Shown here: positions 6,649 through 10,591 of the stretch, piece after piece
Numbering within the stretch: position 1 is the stretch's first letter
Layout: the number at the start of each line of letters is the position of its first letter
From: SFDP01 sp051653625
GTDB taxonomy: Bacteria > Bacillota > Clostridia > Lachnospirales > Lachnospiraceae
Assembly (NCBI GenBank): GCA_051653625.1
Contig: JBOFWM010000107.1
Coordinates: 1 to 10,591 of the forward strand
Reading direction: 5' to 3'
DNA: 10,591 nucleotides
The notes under the pieces: generated by a model
What the model was told of the DNA's origin: nothing
The model's database searches: none
The model's input: the letters and a program-made list of their open reading frames with translations, nothing else
Position numbers and translations under genes: made by a program

Positions 6649-7698
6649 TTATCTTGGCATCTTATCTGGAACGTTTAAATATACATCTTCTTTTAAATGA
6701 AACCCACTTTCTATTATTACTTCATCCATATTTTCAATTCTTACATTGATAGGCTCTAATGCAATATATGGCACCTTATTTGATCCATCATCAATGGTTG
6801 TAGATTCTTCTTTTAGAACTTCTTCTTTTGCTAATGCTACTGCATACTCTGCGGCAGCTTTTGCAAGTTTTTCTACCGGCTTATATACAGTCATAAGTTG
6901 TGTCCCTTCCACAATTCTTTGACATGCTTCTAAATCTGCATCTTGTCCTACAACTAATTTTGTTCCTGCTAATCGTTTTTCAGAAAGTGCATTTACAACA
7001 TGACTTGCTAAATTGTCATTGCCACACATAATTGCCTCTGCTTCTTCTACAAGATTCATATTTTCATATATATAATTTCCAGCTAATTCAGCAAGCCATC
7101 CCTCTGCATACATATTATCTAAGATTTCTACATTATATGCATTCATAACAGCTCGAAATCCTTTTTCTACAAGTGCTACATTTCCATCAGTTGGAGAACC
7201 CTCTAACATAATAACATTTTTTCCTGCTAATCCATTTTTAATAAGTTCCTTCCCCATCATTGTTCCAACTGCTTCATTATCAAAAGAAATATATAAGTCG
7301 ACATCTACATCATTAATCAATCGATCATACGCAATAATTTTTATCCCTGCATTTTTTGCCTTTTTTATTTCTTCTTTTAGTCCATTTGAATCAATACATA
7401 TAATAACTATAACATCCATTTTCTTTTCAATAAAATATTCAATTTGTTTTGCTTGTTCCTCCTCACTTCCATTTGCATTTTGCACATTTACTTCTGCTCC
7501 TAATTCTTTTGCAACAGAAACAAATACATCTCGATCTCTTTGCCATCGTTCTATCACAAAAGAATCAAAACTCATTCCAATTTGTATTTTTTCTCCGTCT
7601 TGTATCTTCTCTTCTTTTCCTTGCTGATTTGTATAAGTACATCCTGATATTGTTATCACAAGAATAAAATTAAGACATAAACTTATAATTTTTCTCAA
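6649..7698 (-). CDS. XylF-like sugar-binding lipoprotein, probable extracellular sensor partner of the kinase
   Basis: A 349-residue lipoprotein. Residues 1-19 form a signal peptide and the lipobox TISGC gives a lipidated Cys20. The mature domain resembles E. coli XylF more than the ChvE-like protein next door, notably IERWQRDRD (49-57), AYDRLINDVDVD (123-134), ISFDNEAVG, EGWL with W201, GND (226-228), GQDAD (251-255) and MTVYKP (269-274). These are positions that contact xylose in XylF, so a pentose ligand is likely. The start is TTG 7698 with AAGGAGGG just upstream. No ATG exists before about codon 42, and the signal peptide requires the TTG. The gene overlaps the regulator gene by 29 bases and follows the kinase-regulator pair, with a terminator after it. 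A second binding protein tied to a two-component system matches XylFII of C. beijerinckii, which binds the kinase LytS rather than serving mainly in transport. The sensor role is inferred from this context. Confidence 0.85.
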   Translation of the reverse strand: MRKIISLCLNFILVITISGCTYTNQQGKEEKIQDGEKIQIGMSFDSFVIERWQRDRDVFVSVAKELGAEVNVQNANGSEEEQAKQIEYFIEKKMDVIVIICIDSNGLKEEIKKAKNAGIKIIAYDRLINDVDVDLYISFDNEAVGTMMGKELIKNGLAGKNVIMLEGSPTDGNVALVEKGFRAVMNAYNVEILDNMYAEGWLAELAGNYIYENMNLVEEAEAIMCGNDNLASHVVNALSEKRLAGTKLVVGQDADLEACQRIVEGTQLMTVYKPVEKLAKAAAEYAVALAKEEVLKEESTTIDDGSNKVPYIALEPINVRIENMDEVIIESGFHLKEDVYLNVPDKMPR

Positions 7699-9289
7699 CC
7701 TTACCCTCCTTATACTCTGTTGGTGTCATTCCTACATTTTTCTTAAAAGAACGACTAAAATAATTAGGATCTTGATATCCAACCATCGAACATATTTCTT
7801 TCATAGAATATTGGCTATTATCTAATAACTCTTTTGCTTTTTCTATTCGAATATTTGTAAGATAATCGATAAAGTTTTCTCCTGTTTCTTCTTTAAAAAA
7901 TTTACTGAAATAATAAGGACTTATATTTACAATGCATGAAACTTTATCTAAAGAAATATCTTTTTGATAATTATCCATTATATATTTTTTTGTTTTTTCA
8001 ATAATAGAGTTTGATTTTTCAACACGCTTACTAATAATATTTTGACATGCAATTGACATTTTATTGACAAACCATTCTTTTAATTCCATCATATCTTCCA
8101 TTTCTATGATGGTTGGCAAGTATTCTCCTCTTGATGTAAAACGATACGTCATACCACCTTTTTTATACGCAATATGTTCTGCCCAAAATACAAATTCCAA
8201 TACTTTCAGTTTTATATTTATCTTATCATTTTCATGATTAGAAATCATCCATTCAAAATATTGCTCACTTGATATTATGGTATTATCTAAATCTCCTTTT
8301 TCTATTTCATCAAACATTTTTCTTTCTAATTTAATAGGATAATCTTCTTCATATTCACAATTAAGTAGCAAATCATCAATATGCGCAACACTTCCTGTGG
8401 AATTAACTAAAGATTGTACTGCCTCTCGATAAGAATCAGACATCTTCGATAATTCTTTTGTACCACCAATTCCAATTCGAAAACTACTCCCTATTGCTTT
8501 CTTCATTTTTCTCGTTAATTCTCGCGTTCTTTCGATCAATTCAATTCTATCATTGTATTCCATGATTTCTTCTTTATATGGCACTAATACAGAAATTTTA
8601 TTGGACATAACTGTTCCAACTATTCCACCTAGATATTCTTTTACATATTCTCTTACATCTTGATAATGATTTTGCATTTTCACACTGCTTCCAACAGCGT
8701 TTGTCATATGATTTCCCTCTTGTTTATCTCCACAAACAATAGATACCATATATCCAAATTGTTCTGTTATTCCTAAAATTGTTTTGTAATGTTTTACGTC
8801 TTCTTCAAAATGCTCCTTTAATAAGATACTATAGATTAATCCACTTTCTATAATTGGAATAACCGTTTCAAGCTTTTCTTTAATTAATAAGTCATTGTGT
8901 CTTTCTTCTCTATCTTTTTCAATAATAGAAAAAGCCTTCTCTAATGTTTGTGTTATTTTCTTTCGCTCTACTGGTTTTGTTAGATATTCTAATACACCTA
9001 ATTTTATGGATTCGGAAGCATAATCAAATTTGTCATAGGCAGAACTTACAATAAAGATGATATTTTTATTTGTTTTTCGAATTTCTTTCATTGCTTCTAT
9101 TCCATTAATTCCTGGCATTTGTATGTCCATAATTGCAATATCTGGTCGAAAAATTTCTGCAAGTTCAATAACATCACGTCCTGTTTTTGCAGATTGTATT
9201 TCACATTTTCCAAAAAATTCTTTTTCTATTATAAATTTTAAAGAATCTATTACAATTCCCTCATCATCTGCTATTAATACTTTATACAT
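7670..9289 (-). CDS. YesN-type response regulator with AraC-family DNA-binding domain
   Basis: A protein of 539 residues. Residues 1-120 form a receiver domain with acidic residues D8, D9 and E10, the phosphorylated aspartate D55 in IAIMDIQMPG, conserved S82/S83, and K105 in YLTKPV. A long middle region (about 125-425) carries the pattern RIGIGGTKELSKMSDSYREAV (near 270-290), which resembles the GGDEF-like module of CdaR/YesN regulators without catalytic residues. The C-terminal region (about 430-530) is an AraC-type double helix-turn-helix, including ISPYYFSKFFKEETGENF and GYQDPNYFSRSFKKNVGMTP. The ATG start has AAAGGTGA nine bases upstream and lies 17 bases after the kinase stop, so the two are an operon. 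Phosphorylated by the kinase, it probably activates the importer genes from chvE onwards. The 3' end overlaps the following lipoprotein gene. Confidence 0.92.
   Translation of the reverse strand: MYKVLIADDEGIVIDSLKFIIEKEFFGKCEIQSAKTGRDVIELAEIFRPDIAIMDIQMPGINGIEAMKEIRKTNKNIIFIVSSAYDKFDYASESIKLGVLEYLTKPVERKKITQTLEKAFSIIEKDREERHNDLLIKEKLETVIPIIESGLIYSILLKEHFEEDVKHYKTILGITEQFGYMVSIVCGDKQEGNHMTNAVGSSVKMQNHYQDVREYVKEYLGGIVGTVMSNKISVLVPYKEEIMEYNDRIELIERTRELTRKMKKAIGSSFRIGIGGTKELSKMSDSYREAVQSLVNSTGSVAHIDDLLLNCEYEEDYPIKLERKMFDEIEKGDLDNTIISSEQYFEWMISNHENDKINIKLKVLEFVFWAEHIAYKKGGMTYRFTSRGEYLPTIIEMEDMMELKEWFVNKMSIACQNIISKRVEKSNSIIEKTKKYIMDNYQKDISLDKVSCIVNISPYYFSKFFKEETGENFIDYLTNIRIEKAKELLDNSQYSMKEICSMVGYQDPNYFSRSFKKNVGMTPTEYKEGKVEKNYKFMS
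7704..7711 (-). promoter_or_regulatory. Ribosome binding site for the TTG start of the sensing lipoprotein
   Basis: AAGGAGGG on the minus strand, inside the last codons of the response regulator gene, lies five bases before TTG 7696-7698. Its strength and position support the non-ATG start and coupling of translation to the upstream gene. Confidence 0.75.
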
Positions 9290-9306
9290 TTATATGGTCA
9301 CCTTTC

Positions 9307-10591
9307 TTATATATGTAAAAAAATATTTACTGTTGTTCCTTTTCCCTCTCCTTCACTCGTTATTGCAATAGCTTCATTTGACTCTGTAAATAATTGGATA
9401 CGCTTTATCACATTGTCCATACCAACTCCATTCGAATGTTCTTTTTCTCCCACATAATCTCCTTTTAATATGTTACTTATCACCGATTCATCCATACCGA
9501 TTCCATTATCTTTAATGGAAATACACACGTTGTTATTTTCTTTAAAAACAGAAAGTACAATTTCTCCATTTCCCTTCATACTTCTTATTCCGTGTTGTAT
9601 ACAATTTTCCATAATCGGTTGTAAAATCATGCTTGGAATTTTAATATCTATCAAACTACTATCTATCTCTTTTATAAAATGTATTTCTCCCGAAAAACGT
9701 ACATTTAAAATATAGATATAATTATCAATTAACTCTAATTCTTCTTTTAAAGTTACTACATCCGGTCTCTTTTTTATGTTATATCTAAAAAATTCTGCTA
9801 AATGTCTAACATATTCACTTGTTTTATCTGCTCCCTCCATCATTGCAAGTTGAACCCCTGCATTTAACGTATTAAATAAGAAATGTGGATCGATTTGTGC
9901 TTGAAGATATTTTAATTGTGCATCCTTTAAATGTGTTTCCATTAGCAGTTCTTTTTCTTTTAGATTTCTTTCTTTTTCCATGCTAAGTCTTAATTGTTCA
10001 ATATACTCTCTAATACTAATAATCATTTGATTAAATGCTTTTGTTACAACACCGATTTCATCTTCTGCGATAATTTCTAATGGTTCTATATCGAAATTTC
10101 CATTTGCAACTTCATCTGCTTTTTTTGATAATTCTTTTAGCGGTCTAATCAGTGTACCTACCAAAAGAATAATCATTAAAACATTTCCTAAAATTACAAT
10201 AAATAAAACAAAAAGACTGACTGTTTCTAATAATTGAAAAGAGTTTGATATTTCAATATAATTTTCTGTATTGCTAATAAATTGTTCATTATTCAAACTA
10301 TAAATATTTGTCTGAATATATTCATATAAAATTGTTGCATTTTCATTATGCACCCTGTATTTTTCTACATTTCTTCCTCTCTTTGCTTCAATAGCTTGAT
10401 TTACAATATCTAAATACTCTTCTGACATATATTTAATATTTCGTTCCATTCGATCAAAACTTCTATTGGATACATTAACGGTTAAATCTTCAATTAATAT
10501 TGTATAATACTGTTCACTTCTATAATAATTTTCTAATGAATCACTTGTTTTTGTATTTAAATATTCATTCATATTATTTTGTACATCAGTT
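9307..10591 (-). CDS. YesM/LytS-type sensor histidine kinase, N-terminus outside the window
   Basis: The reading frame is open to the window edge. The first in-frame ATG (10572) has no ribosome site and the codons before it are sense codons, so the gene begins beyond 10591. Numbering from that ATG, residues 1-112 are a mostly helical, hydrophilic extracellular region, and 113-141 form a membrane segment. A HAMP linker follows (about 142-195), then a coiled segment. The His_kinase motif QAQIDPHFLFNTLNA carries the phosphorylated H230. The ATPase domain has N323 in ENCIQHG, the G1 motif DNGIGMD (355-361) and NGVGM (381-385). An N-terminal membrane segment is expected outside the window. Kinases of this layout pair with YesN/AraC-type regulators, and here the regulator gene follows after 17 bases. 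The helical extracellular part is where a sugar-loaded lipoprotein would dock in the LytS model. Confidence 0.9.
   Translation of the reverse strand, partial: TDVQNNMNEYLNTKTSDSLENYYRSEQYYTILIEDLTVNVSNRSFDRMERNIKYMSEEYLDIVNQAIEAKRGRNVEKYRVHNENATILYEYIQTNIYSLNNEQFISNTENYIEISNSFQLLETVSLFVLFIVILGNVLMIILLVGTLIRPLKELSKKADEVANGNFDIEPLEIIAEDEIGVVTKAFNQMIISIREYIEQLRLSMEKERNLKEKELLMETHLKDAQLKYLQAQIDPHFLFNTLNAGVQLAMMEGADKTSEYVRHLAEFFRYNIKKRPDVVTLKEELELIDNYIYILNVRFSGEIHFIKEIDSSLIDIKIPSMILQPIMENCIQHGIRSMKGNGEIVLSVFKENNNVCISIKDNGIGMDESVISNILKGDYVGEKEHSNGVGMDNVIKRIQLFTESNEAIAITSEGEGKGTTVNIFLHI

Noticed and set aside
7449..7667. Plus-strand open frame opposite the sensing lipoprotein
   Set aside because: A repetitive Leu/His/Phe composition is typical of an antisense shadow, and the minus-strand protein has clear XylF-like motifs.
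9057..9715. Two plus-strand open frames opposite the regulator and kinase
   Set aside because: Their compositions (Ile/Ser/Phe/Leu rich) reflect antisense reading of conserved receiver and ATPase domains, and neither has recognisable motifs.

Overview
This is an AT-rich window (roughly 30% G+C by eye) with every recognisable gene on the minus strand. The lipoprotein signal peptides with lipoboxes, strong AGGAGG-type ribosome sites, two well-supported TTG starts and the protein families present all suggest a low-GC Gram-positive bacterium. A Clostridia/Lachnospiraceae-type host is the best guess, but the species cannot be read from the sequence.

Read along the coding strand (high to low coordinates), the first block (about 10591-6649) is a regulatory unit. 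It holds a YesM/LytS-type sensor histidine kinase whose N-terminus lies outside the window, a YesN-type response regulator with an AraC DNA-binding domain, and a XylF-like sugar-binding lipoprotein whose start lies inside the 3' end of the regulator gene. The block ends at a strong intrinsic terminator (about 6583-6631). The second block (6478-2528) is a complete CUT2-class sugar ABC importer: ChvE-like binding lipoprotein, MmsA/XylG-like double ATPase and MmsB/XylH-like permease. It has its own promoter region, a stable hairpin directly after the binding-protein gene, and its own terminator at about 2470-2504. The likely logic is that the first lipoprotein senses an extracellular pentose (probably xylose) with the kinase, and the AraC-type regulator then activates the importer. 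This parallels the XylFII-LytS-YesN system described in Clostridium beijerinckii and AraPST in Geobacillus, with a different gene order.

The third block (about 2400-24) is unrelated to sugar uptake. A long non-coding leader (2044-2400) contains a candidate promoter with a dyad, a series of hairpins and an intrinsic terminator just upstream of a MATE-family efflux transporter. A YczE/YitT-like membrane protein of unknown function follows 52 bases downstream. The leader looks like a transcription-terminating riboswitch. Given the MATE gene, the guanidine-IV (mepA motif) class is the leading hypothesis, but it has not been verified here.

The window contains no mobile element, CRISPR array, tRNA, rRNA or obvious pseudogene. 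The points most worth a second look are the MATE leader RNA, the three-component sugar-sensing block and the hairpin between the binding-protein and ATPase genes.
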